A stretch of DNA of 64,000 nucleotides from Myxococcota bacterium (lineage in GTDB: Bacteria; Myxococcota; UBA727; JAHDBA01). The translations under genes and the position numbers were made by a program. Positions 36,954 to 44,262 of the stretch are shown here, piece after piece; position 1 is the first letter of the stretch; each line of letters opens with the position of its first letter. The DNA lies in the NCBI GenBank assembly GCA_020630615.1, contig JAHDBA010000012.1, positions 24,244-88,243 on the forward strand, written 5' to 3'. The notes under the pieces are model-generated. The model had not been told where the DNA came from, did not search any database, and worked only from the letters and a program-made list of their open reading frames with translations.

Positions 36954-38518
36954 TGCCGAACAAGGCCATAAGGTATTTTCTAGGTTTGATTTGTCTTGCC
37001 AACGCAATTGGCTGTTCTACGACAAAGAGCGCCACGCAGCCAACAGTACAAAGGCAAGAGATCGCTCAAGCCGCCCCAACTAATAACGTAAGTGAAGCTA
37101 TCCAAGATCAAGGGGTGGACAACGAGGATGCTCCTCAGGATGTCCCCACGGGTGATGTTGGTGACGTGACCGACGCAAACCCAATCCCCCCTGAAGAAAG
37201 TGTTGCAGGGATGCATTTTGCGAGTGGTAGTCAAGCCTTTCGTAAGGGCGACTATGCAATGGCAGCTGCGTCGTTTCAGAGTGCCGTAGACTCTCAACCA
37301 GCGTTCTATATCGCACAGTACAACCACGCTCTTGCCAAGCTCGCGTCTAGAGATATTGATTCAGGCATCCAATCGCTTGAGAGAACACTGCAAATTCGAC
37401 CCTACCATACACATGCGCTTGTACTTTTGTACCAAACGTTGAAGTCGCAAGGACGCCAAAGCGAGGCTGAGCAGTTGGTCACGAAGGCTTTACGCGACCA
37501 CTCAGACCGTGCCGGTTCACATGTGTTGGCTGCTCATCAGGCTCTCGATCGGAATGACATGCGTAAAGTTGAGCAGGAGTCCCGCTCAGCAATCCGTTTC
37601 AACGAGCGCGAAGTTGAGGCAATGCGTTTAATGGGAATCGTATTCTATCGTAAAGCACAGTATGAGACGGCGAAGTTTGCTTTTGAAAACGCGATTGTTT
37701 TGGAGCCAGGCAATGCACTTCTTCATCTTGAACTTTCAAGAACATACTTGAAACTGAAGGACGATGAGAAAGCAAGACAATCTGCGGGGCGTGCAAGAAG
37801 TCTTAGGAGCGATTTGGGCGATGCACATGAAATATTCGGTGTGTTGTCCCTCAAGCGTGGCGATAAGGAGCTTGCACTCAATGCACTCAAAAGTGCAGAA
37901 GATCTTAAACCCACCAACCCTCAAACCATTATTCATGCAGCCAATGCATATCGCGCCAATGGTAAGCTTAACGATGCGCTTGAACGTTACAACAAAGCCT
38001 TAGAGCTCAATTCGAGTCTGCGCCAAGTGTATTTCAACCGAGGGATTCTCTATTTGGATGGAAATTTTCCGGATATGGATCTGATCGTAAGGCTTGATAA
38101 GGCTCAATCTGAATTTGATCTCTTCAAAGGCTCTGGCGAGGTTGAAGGGGACCTGAAGCAACGTCTGACAGACTATGAATCCGCATTGGCAAAGTCACGT
38201 AAACGGGAAGTTCGAAAACGAGAACGAGCAGCATCGAAAGCTCGCGAGGATGATGACGATGACGGTTTGGGCGACCCCAGTGAAGAGGATGATGACGATG
38301 GTCTTGAAGATCCCAATGACACCGACGATGAAGATGGACTCGAAGACCCAAATGAAGCCGATGATGACGACGGTCTTGAGGATCCGAATGACACGGGCGA
38401 TGATGACGGCGGTCTCGAAGATCCGAACGATGCTGATGCGGATAATGATGACAGTCTCGAAGATCCAAACGACACAGCAGCATTAGCTGACGAACTTGAT
38501 GCGCTTGACGAGGAATAG
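36953..38518 (+). CDS. TPR lipoprotein with acidic repeat tail (AglT/GltE-like)
   Basis: 521 residues. The N-terminus is a lipoprotein signal with Cys21 in the lipobox-like ANAIGC. TPRs span about 85-380 (FRKGDYAMAAASFQSAV, AKFAFENAIVLEPGN, ALERYNKALELNSS). The last 100 residues are a tandem acidic repeat, six imperfect units of about 13 residues with GLEDPND cores separated by Asp runs. An outer-membrane TPR lipoprotein in this position matches AglT/GltE of Myxococcus. The acidic tail may bind calcium or basic partners; I do not know it from GltE. Overlaps the previous stop by one base. Confidence 0.82.
   Translation: MPNKAIRYFLGLICLANAIGCSTTKSATQPTVQRQEIAQAAPTNNVSEAIQDQGVDNEDAPQDVPTGDVGDVTDANPIPPEESVAGMHFASGSQAFRKGDYAMAAASFQSAVDSQPAFYIAQYNHALAKLASRDIDSGIQSLERTLQIRPYHTHALVLLYQTLKSQGRQSEAEQLVTKALRDHSDRAGSHVLAAHQALDRNDMRKVEQESRSAIRFNEREVEAMRLMGIVFYRKAQYETAKFAFENAIVLEPGNALLHLELSRTYLKLKDDEKARQSAGRARSLRSDLGDAHEIFGVLSLKRGDKELALNALKSAEDLKPTNPQTIIHAANAYRANGKLNDALERYNKALELNSSLRQVYFNRGILYLDGNFPDMDLIVRLDKAQSEFDLFKGSGEVEGDLKQRLTDYESALAKSRKREVRKRERAASKAREDDDDDGLGDPSEEDDDDGLEDPNDTDDEDGLEDPNEADDDDGLEDPNDTGDDDGGLEDPNDADADNDDSLEDPNDTAALADELDALDEE
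38251..38480. repeat. Imperfect tandem repeat encoding the acidic tail
   Basis: About six units of 36-42 bases, each encoding a variant of DDDDGLEDPND. The DNA is rich in GATGAYGAY and similar codons. Copy number could vary between strains. Confidence 0.8.
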
Positions 38519-38540
38519 CGTGATAGAAAAAGGAACACGA

Positions 38541-38786
38541 ATGAACTTGTCCCAAAATAACACATTCCCAAAATGTATCAAAGTCATTTTATTGGCGTCA
38601 CTAGGGCTCTCGTTTTCGGCAAGCGCTGAAACCATTTCTATCGATGAGATGGTGATTGAGGGCACGATTCAAAAGCCTGAAGCATTCTTTATTTTACCGC
38701 GTGCGTCGTTAAGTCTCGACGATCTTGACCGTCGGGCGGACTTAAAGCGACGAATCATTAATGCCGTAAAAAATTCTCCATTCTAA
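38541..38786 (+). CDS. Small secreted protein of the Glt-like locus
   Basis: 81 residues from the ATG at 38541, with AAGGA six bases upstream. Signal peptide to the ASA cleavage site at about residue 29, leaving a mature protein of about 52 residues. The core is EGTIQKPEAFFILPRASLS, followed by two charged helices ending DLKRRIINAVKNSPF. It lies between the TPR lipoprotein and the ExbB-like gene, so is probably a small periplasmic part of the machine. The protein is too short for secure family assignment. Confidence 0.8.
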   Translation: MNLSQNNTFPKCIKVILLASLGLSFSASAETISIDEMVIEGTIQKPEAFFILPRASLSLDDLDRRADLKRRIINAVKNSPF

Positions 38787-38872
38787 GTTTTGCATCAAAG
38801 TAAAAATATGTGGGAAAGTTCTTAAGCGATCAAAGTTTCTTGTAAAAAACTGACAAAGTTCAGGAGGTAGAC

Positions 38873-39511
38873 ATGTCAAATATAGCAGCGTTCTTTCTAG
38901 AAGGTGGACCATGGATGATCCCGATTGCGATCGTTTCAGCAGCAGTGCTGGCAATTGCGATTGAGCGTGTGGTGTTCCTCTTCTTTAAATACAATATTAA
39001 CGGTTCAGCATTTTGGGCACAGATCAAAAAGTTAGTAATGGCAAATAACATTGACCGTGGTGTTAAGCTTTGTAACGCAGCACCGAATGCAGCCTTACCC
39101 AAAATCATTAAGGCTGGCCTCACGCGAGCTAACAAAGGTGAAATCGAAATTCAGAATGCTGTTGAAGAGGCATCACTCGAGGTGATTCCATTGCTTCAAA
39201 AGCGTACCGGTTCACTTGCGACTTTAGCATCACTTGCGACCCTACTAGGCCTTCTCGGCACCGTCATGGGACTGATTGAGGCCTTCAAAGTTGTTGCTGA
39301 AGCGCCTGCTGACCAACGTCCAGCGCTATTGAATAAAGCAATTTCAGCCGCGATGGGTACCACCGGTTTTGGCCTGATGGTCGCGATTCCAGCCCTATTT
39401 ATCCATATGTTGCTTACGGGTGTCACTAAGAAGATTGTTGATGATATCGACATGTATTCTGTGAAGCTAGAGAATCTACTAATTTCGCGTGGCAAGGGCG
39501 CTGAAAAATAG
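38873..39511 (+). CDS. MotA/TolQ/ExbB proton channel protein (AglR-like)
   Basis: 212 residues with three predicted membrane helices (about 13-35, 112-136, 160-183). The TolQ-family segment TLLGLLGTVMGLIEAF is present, and SAAMGTTGFGLMVAIPALF forms the third helix. AGGAGG lies five bases before the ATG. With the two ExbD-like genes it makes a TolQ-TolR2 proton-driven motor, as AglR with AglQ and AglS does in Myxococcus gliding. Alternatives are an ordinary TolQ or ExbB pair, but the AgmX/PglI-type partner downstream argues for the Agl type. Confidence 0.9.
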   Translation: MSNIAAFFLEGGPWMIPIAIVSAAVLAIAIERVVFLFFKYNINGSAFWAQIKKLVMANNIDRGVKLCNAAPNAALPKIIKAGLTRANKGEIEIQNAVEEASLEVIPLLQKRTGSLATLASLATLLGLLGTVMGLIEAFKVVAEAPADQRPALLNKAISAAMGTTGFGLMVAIPALFIHMLLTGVTKKIVDDIDMYSVKLENLLISRGKGAEK

Positions 39512-39563
39512 AGTCTGATTTTATTGATAAGCGTACAAACAGCTCAGTCTTTGGAGTGCAATC

Positions 39564-40100
39564 ATGGCACGTAGAAAACCTTCAGAACGTCGTAACACGG
39601 GTGACGATAAGGTCGCAGAGCCGGACCTAACGCCAATCATGAATTTGACCTTCATGTTGATTCTGGCACTGCTTACCACAATTTCACTTGTACCCCTCGG
39701 CTTTATTTCAGTTCAAGCCCCCAAGGTTGGCGGCAGCGGTTCCGGAGCAGCTGAGAAGCCCAAAGAAAAGCCACTTAATTTAACGGTGGTCGTAAAGAGT
39801 GAAGGGTACAACATTGCGGCATCGGGTGCCACTCTTGATGGCACCCGAGATGGGCGCCCCGGCGAGACGCTATGCCCCAAGGTCAAGGGTCAGTTTGACA
39901 CCTCTAGGTTGAGCAGTGAACTGGATAAAATTAAGACGGCTTTCCCGGAAGAGGTTGCTGTCATCATCATGGCTGATGAAGATATTGATTATGGCGACAT
40001 TGTGAAAACAATGGATGCTGCTCGTGTTCCTCCAAAAGGTTCCAGTTTCGAGGAGCTTTTCCCTGCAGTGACATTTTCACCGGGTGTACTTGGCGCGTGA
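39564..40100 (+). CDS. ExbD/TolR-family protein lacking the proton-carrying aspartate
   Basis: 178 residues. An N-terminal cytoplasmic stub, a membrane helix (about 24-44), and a periplasmic domain with VAVIIMADEDIDYGDIVKTMD, a typical TolR fold. The membrane segment DLTPIMNLTFMLILALL aligns with the TolR DLTPLLD-VLL segment, but Asn27 replaces the Asp that carries protons in ExbD/TolR; the codon is AAT. Probably paired with the second ExbD protein (next gene), which keeps the Asp. A short loop with two Cys is not seen in the canonical place. Confidence 0.88.
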   Translation: MARRKPSERRNTGDDKVAEPDLTPIMNLTFMLILALLTTISLVPLGFISVQAPKVGGSGSGAAEKPKEKPLNLTVVVKSEGYNIAASGATLDGTRDGRPGETLCPKVKGQFDTSRLSSELDKIKTAFPEEVAVIIMADEDIDYGDIVKTMDAARVPPKGSSFEELFPAVTFSPGVLGA

Positions 40101-40120
40101 TGCGTCGTTAGGATTTTGCA

Positions 40121-40783
40121 ATGTCTAAAACAACACATGAACAAGATAAAATAGGCGAAGGTGTCGCAGGTTTTGTGGTTGCTGAGGGTAGCCCGAGACG
40201 GCGCAAGAAAAAACGCAGTCCAGAGGAATCTCTCCCTTTATCGATCAACTCTTTGATGGATATTGTGACCATCGTGCTCATCTATTTATTAAAGTCGTTT
40301 GCAACCAGTGCAATCGAGGTTAACGACCCTGCGACCAATCTTCCCATATCGACTTCGACAGAAAGCGCTGAAGAAGCAACTGTTGTGATGTTGACTGGAG
40401 CCGAGCGGTCCATCCGAAACGACGCAGGGCAGACAATCACCGCTCCAAATACCCCTGCATTGTTTGTGGATGGGAAACTCGTGACCGACCTGGTGAACCA
40501 AAGGAACGCCGCAGGGGAAGTCGTCTGGCGCATTTCTAATGAAAAGAAATCAGGGAACGGGAAATCTCGTTTCGTCGTGAAAGGGCTCGTGAGTCAGCTT
40601 GAGAAGGCAAAGAAGAAGCAAGAAGATGCTGCTGACCTGCTCGATAAAGAATTTGATGGGAAAGTCGTAATCGTAGCCGATCAAAAGACACCCTATCGTG
40701 TCTTGATGGACCTATTGGTGTCCTGTGGCCAAGCAGGCTTCGGAGAATTCCGTTTTGCAATTATTAAGGATTCAGAAGGTTAA
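40121..40783 (+). CDS. ExbD/TolR-family protein (proton-carrying aspartate present)
   Basis: 220 residues. A basic cytoplasmic N-terminus (RRRKKKR at 26-32), a membrane helix (about 44-62) with INSLMDIVTIVLIYLL including Asp47 at the proton-carrying position, and a periplasmic domain with KVVIVADQKTPYRVLMDLLVS as in TolR. It differs from its upstream paralog by having Asp and by a longer charged loop (about 140-175). The pair probably forms one heterodimer in the TolQ-like channel, as AglQ/AglS are thought to do. Confidence 0.88.
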   Translation: MSKTTHEQDKIGEGVAGFVVAEGSPRRRKKKRSPEESLPLSINSLMDIVTIVLIYLLKSFATSAIEVNDPATNLPISTSTESAEEATVVMLTGAERSIRNDAGQTITAPNTPALFVDGKLVTDLVNQRNAAGEVVWRISNEKKSGNGKSRFVVKGLVSQLEKAKKKQEDAADLLDKEFDGKVVIVADQKTPYRVLMDLLVSCGQAGFGEFRFAIIKDSEG

Positions 40784-40818
40784 TGGCGAAAGCCTAAAAC
40801 CTAGAATTGGGTGATTCT

Positions 40819-42252
40819 ATGAGTATTCAAAAAGATTCTCAGTCGAAGTCAGGGAGGCCAGGCGCAAAGAACTTGCGCGTTGGGATTATCCTTAATGGTA
40901 AAGTTATCGAGGAGCGCGTTGTTGACAACGAAGAATCGATTAGCGTTGGTTATGACTCGGCATGTACTTTTGTTGTCAATGACAATGACGCGCCAAAGAA
41001 GTGGGAACTCTTTGAACGGGTTGCAGGCTCCTATGTCTTGCGATTCGAGGAATCAACGAAGGGTAAACTGACTTTTGAAGAGAAGAAAAGCACCCTGGCC
41101 GAGGCTCAAAAATTTGAGAAGGTTAAGAAGAGCGGTACGGTTTTCGCGCTTCCACTGAATGATGAAAGTCGAGGTCGTATACAGTTGAGTGAAAATCTAA
41201 CCGTGATGTTTCACTTCGTGGACGCAAAAGCGGTGCCACCAGCGACTGTGCTTCCGGCATCGGCAAGTGGTGGATGGCTTAAGTCACTTGAACCCTTCTT
41301 CATGGCAGCACTTGCATTCTCTTTTGTAGTGCACTCGGTCATGTCGATTGTCGTCTTTGTTGTGGAACCTCCACCGCCACCAAGCGCTGAAGACGCACGA
41401 AAGTGGATGGCGCGTTTAGCTGAAACTGAAGTTGTCATTGAAGAACCTGTTGAGGAAGACACCCTTGATGAGGACGAAGAAGACGAAGGTGAAGGTAAAG
41501 ATAACGACAAACCGGCAAAGCCGTCCAAAAAAGCCGACACGAAAAAAGCGGCACCATCAAAAGATACAGGTGCGGCCAAACCTTCAGGTAAGGCCGGGCC
41601 AACCGCTTCAGAGCGAAGTGCGGTTCAGAACCAGGTTCAGGCTTCAAGTGCAATGCTCGCTCTGATCGGCGCTAAAGGTGGGGCTGGCGATTCAGCGATC
41701 GGCGATATTTTCTCCGACAACAATGCTCTAGGTGATGTGTCAGCAAGCCTCGATGGAACGGTCGGTGTTGGAATCGCAGGTTCTGGTGCAGAAGTCACAC
41801 GTCGTACTGCTGGCGCAGGGAATGGCACTGGTGGTGGCGGCGGAAGTGGAGCGAATATTGATTTGAAAGGTGGCTCTGGCGGGGGTAAAGGCCCAGCGGT
41901 TAAGAAGAAGAAAAAAGCAGCTCCGAAAGCCGCGATGAAGACTGGTAAGGCACGCATTGACGGCACCATTGATGCTAAATCTGTGAAGCGTACGTTGCGG
42001 CAACGCGCGAAAGCATTTCAAGCTTGCTATGAGAAAGCGTTGAAGACGAACTCAAAGTTGAAGGGTAAAGTTAAAGTAGTGTTTGTGATTAACGAACGTG
42101 GTCGAGTGTCGAGTGTAGATATCGTCAAAGACAGCGTGGGTTCATCACAAGTTTCAAGTTGTCTGAAGTCCGCATTTAAACGGCTACGCTTCCCGAAACC
42201 AGACGATGGAGACGTTGAGATTTCATACTCGATTGTCTTTCAGCCTGGTTAG
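40819..42252 (+). CDS. FHA-like domain - TM - TonB-like protein (PglI/GltG-like)
   Basis: 477 residues from the ATG at 40819 (an in-frame TTG at 40807 is less likely). The cytoplasmic N-terminal domain (about 15-140) has SVGYDSACTFVV and looks like a degenerate FHA fold; the Arg and Ser that bind phosphothreonine are not evident. A membrane helix lies at about 155-178, followed by PPPPP. A long Lys/Gly-rich linker leads to the AgmX/PglI-type TonB-like domain (about 385-477), with two Cys in FQACYEK and SSCLKSA. This architecture is that of GltG/PglI in Myxococcus. It probably transmits motor force from the TolQR-like units to the envelope. Confidence 0.85.
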   Translation: MSIQKDSQSKSGRPGAKNLRVGIILNGKVIEERVVDNEESISVGYDSACTFVVNDNDAPKKWELFERVAGSYVLRFEESTKGKLTFEEKKSTLAEAQKFEKVKKSGTVFALPLNDESRGRIQLSENLTVMFHFVDAKAVPPATVLPASASGGWLKSLEPFFMAALAFSFVVHSVMSIVVFVVEPPPPPSAEDARKWMARLAETEVVIEEPVEEDTLDEDEEDEGEGKDNDKPAKPSKKADTKKAAPSKDTGAAKPSGKAGPTASERSAVQNQVQASSAMLALIGAKGGAGDSAIGDIFSDNNALGDVSASLDGTVGVGIAGSGAEVTRRTAGAGNGTGGGGGSGANIDLKGGSGGGKGPAVKKKKKAAPKAAMKTGKARIDGTIDAKSVKRTLRQRAKAFQACYEKALKTNSKLKGKVKVVFVINERGRVSSVDIVKDSVGSSQVSSCLKSAFKRLRFPKPDDGDVEISYSIVFQPG

Positions 42253-42272
42253 TCTTTGAAGCTTTGATGTTT

Positions 42273-42299
42273 AAAAGCCGGCATGTTTGCCGGTTTTTT
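42273..42299 (+). terminator. Rho-independent terminator at the end of the Glt-like locus
   Basis: Stem CCGGCA / TGCCGG with loop TGTT, extended by A-T and G-T pairs, ending in a run of T. It closes the nine-gene locus. The flanking A tract on the left may also let it work for the gshB transcript on the other strand. Confidence 0.9.
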
Positions 42300-42333
42300 T
42301 GTGTCATGCAAAATATGTTGAGTGTTAACAACC

Positions 42334-43311
42334 TTATCGTCTTGATTGGGTTTGCTCTGCCCACACGACCGTGCGATAGGCAGGGCTTTCGTCGAGCGAC
42401 CAGTGATTCAAGTGCCGTATCTCTTGTACGCCGGTGGGGCTGGTTACGTTCACTTCAGTGAGCCGCCCGCCGATTACATCAATGCCAACAAAGTGAAGAC
42501 CGAGAGCTCGTAAGTGTGGTTTGAGGGTTTTGCAAATGGTCAAGTCTTCTTCACGTAGCTCAATCGCGTTGACGCTACCGCCGACATGCATATTGGCTCG
42601 ATGGTCGCCCTCAGCCGGCAGTCGATTCATGCAGCCAATCGGCTCACCATCGAGCAATAGAATGCGTTTGTCACCCTTTCGTGCACCGGGGATAAAACGT
42701 TGTATCATCACGAGTTTCGACTGATCTTCGCTCAACAATTCAAAAGCAGAGTTTGCATTTCGGTCACCGTTTTTCAGGACCATGATGCCACGCCCCCCTG
42801 CACCATCGAGTGGTTTGAGTACCACATGCTCCCATTCTTCGATGAGCGACTGGAAGTCCGATTGTTTTTGAATCACTTGCGTCTCGGGCATAAGTTCAGG
42901 GAAGCGTAAACACCACATCTTTTCATTCACGATACGTAGCGATGAGGGCCGGTTCATGATGAGGCAATCGCTTTCGGCAAGGTCTAGGATCATGGTCGCG
43001 TTGAGAAAACCTGCATCCACGGGTGGGTCTTTACGCATCCAAATGATATCAAAGTTACTGAGCGCGAATGTCGATTTTGTCCCAAGTTTGTAGCATGATG
43101 TTCGTGCGTTGATCGGGCTCGTGCTCTGCTCCAGGTTGACTTCAACCTCTTGAGTATGCGCAAAGGCGGTGTCGCCTCGACTAAAAAGATCGCTCAGTGT
43201 CGCGATACAACTTGTCGAGCCCAAGACACGAAGAGCATCCATGAAGGCAAGGGATGTATCTCCAGCTGGGTTAAGGGTTTCAATTGGGTCGATAATAAAG
43301 AGATGTTTCAT
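42334..43311 (-). CDS. gshB: Glutathione synthetase
   Basis: 325 residues, ATP-grasp fold; joins gamma-glutamylcysteine and glycine. The ATP-grasp loop is DGAGGRGIMVL (about 168-178), RFIPGARKGDKRILLLDG follows, and VNVTSPTGVQEI near the end (about 288-299) contains the metal ligands. Length matches E. coli GshB. Ten bases upstream lies the CysZ-like gene on the same strand, and gshA is divergent beyond it, so the region makes glutathione. Confidence 0.92.
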   Translation of the reverse strand: MKHLFIIDPIETLNPAGDTSLAFMDALRVLGSTSCIATLSDLFSRGDTAFAHTQEVEVNLEQSTSPINARTSCYKLGTKSTFALSNFDIIWMRKDPPVDAGFLNATMILDLAESDCLIMNRPSSLRIVNEKMWCLRFPELMPETQVIQKQSDFQSLIEEWEHVVLKPLDGAGGRGIMVLKNGDRNANSAFELLSEDQSKLVMIQRFIPGARKGDKRILLLDGEPIGCMNRLPAEGDHRANMHVGGSVNAIELREEDLTICKTLKPHLRALGLHFVGIDVIGGRLTEVNVTSPTGVQEIRHLNHWSLDESPAYRTVVWAEQTQSRR

Positions 43312-43320
43312 CGTGGGTCC

Positions 43321-44166
43321 TTAGGTGTCTTGGCTACTCGCTTGACCTCGGCTTGCATGTGAAGGTGCATTAACCTTTGCTTGAGTTGTTGCAAGCATGT
43401 CTTGCCTTAGGCGTGGTAGTAACTTGTAGTCATGTAAATAGCGTGTTGCTCCCGCAACGAGAAAAGGCAGCATCCCTGGAACAAACATCCAACACCATGC
43501 GCCCAGTCCAAAGCTCAATGACGCGCGCTGGTGTTTGGCTAGAGCGTGGCTTCGTTCTTTGCGTTTGACGCCCACAACGCTAAAGGTTGCGGCACTAAGT
43601 TCGATGGTGAGGAAACGCCATGTCCAAAACATTGCTCCGATCGTACTGGCGATTGAACCGACAACAGGAATGAAGTGCAAGACTTGCAGTACGAGTAACC
43701 CAAGCACATAAAGCGCGGTGTTCGCGAGTGTAGTCGAGGTTTCCGTCCATAAGGATTCACGAAGCGAGAGTTGGGGTTGCTCGAAATGTGGATTGAACTC
43801 CTTGATCACGCGTTCGGCAATCCGTTCATAGATGGTTCCTGAAGCGACAAGACTGAGAATCATCGCTACAACGACTGCAAAGGCGAGTGCGATCAGGGTG
43901 CTGAGCGCTTTAAAAATAAAGGCCAAGGGTTTTTCAATCCAATTGAGAACGCCTGACCACCAGGTTTCGTCCGTCGCGAAGAAATCAAAGTTGGGTAACC
44001 AAGTGGGGAGTGTACTCAGCACGACGACAATCAAAACGATAGAAAGGCTTGCCTGTAGGAACATCGGTAGAAGGGCTAAGCGTCTGAGTTCAGGTCGTGC
44101 CCAGACCCAACGAGGGCTTGAAAGAGCAATAGTAAAAGCCTTTAACATGAGTGTAGCATCGCGCAT
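43321..44166 (-). CDS. CysZ/EI24-family membrane protein
   Basis: 281 residues, four or five membrane helices in the first 230 residues. The pattern ALSSPRWVWARPELRRLALLP at the N-terminus, ERIAERVIKEFNP in the middle and VLHFIPVVGSIASTIGA-W are as in the EI24/CysZ domain. CysZ exports or imports sulfate in E. coli; for this divergent relative sulfur transport is a possibility that fits the flanking glutathione genes but is unproven. Co-directional and nine bases from gshB. Two starts (Met1, Met7) are possible. Confidence 0.82.
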   Translation of the reverse strand: MRDATLMLKAFTIALSSPRWVWARPELRRLALLPMFLQASLSIVLIVVVLSTLPTWLPNFDFFATDETWWSGVLNWIEKPLAFIFKALSTLIALAFAVVVAMILSLVASGTIYERIAERVIKEFNPHFEQPQLSLRESLWTETSTTLANTALYVLGLLVLQVLHFIPVVGSIASTIGAMFWTWRFLTIELSAATFSVVGVKRKERSHALAKHQRASLSFGLGAWCWMFVPGMLPFLVAGATRYLHDYKLLPRLRQDMLATTQAKVNAPSHASRGQASSQDT

Positions 44167-44262
44167 TTACATTTTGTGTCTAGGTGTCACCGTTCATAAA
44201 CCTATTGAGCACGGATGTTCTCATCCTCGACTTGATGCATCGAAGAGACTAAGGAGCAGCAT

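Noticed and set aside
38124..38571. Several frames on both strands within the acidic repeat
   Set aside because: They arise because the repetitive GAT/GAC-rich DNA is open in many frames; only the lipoprotein frame is consistent with its neighbours.
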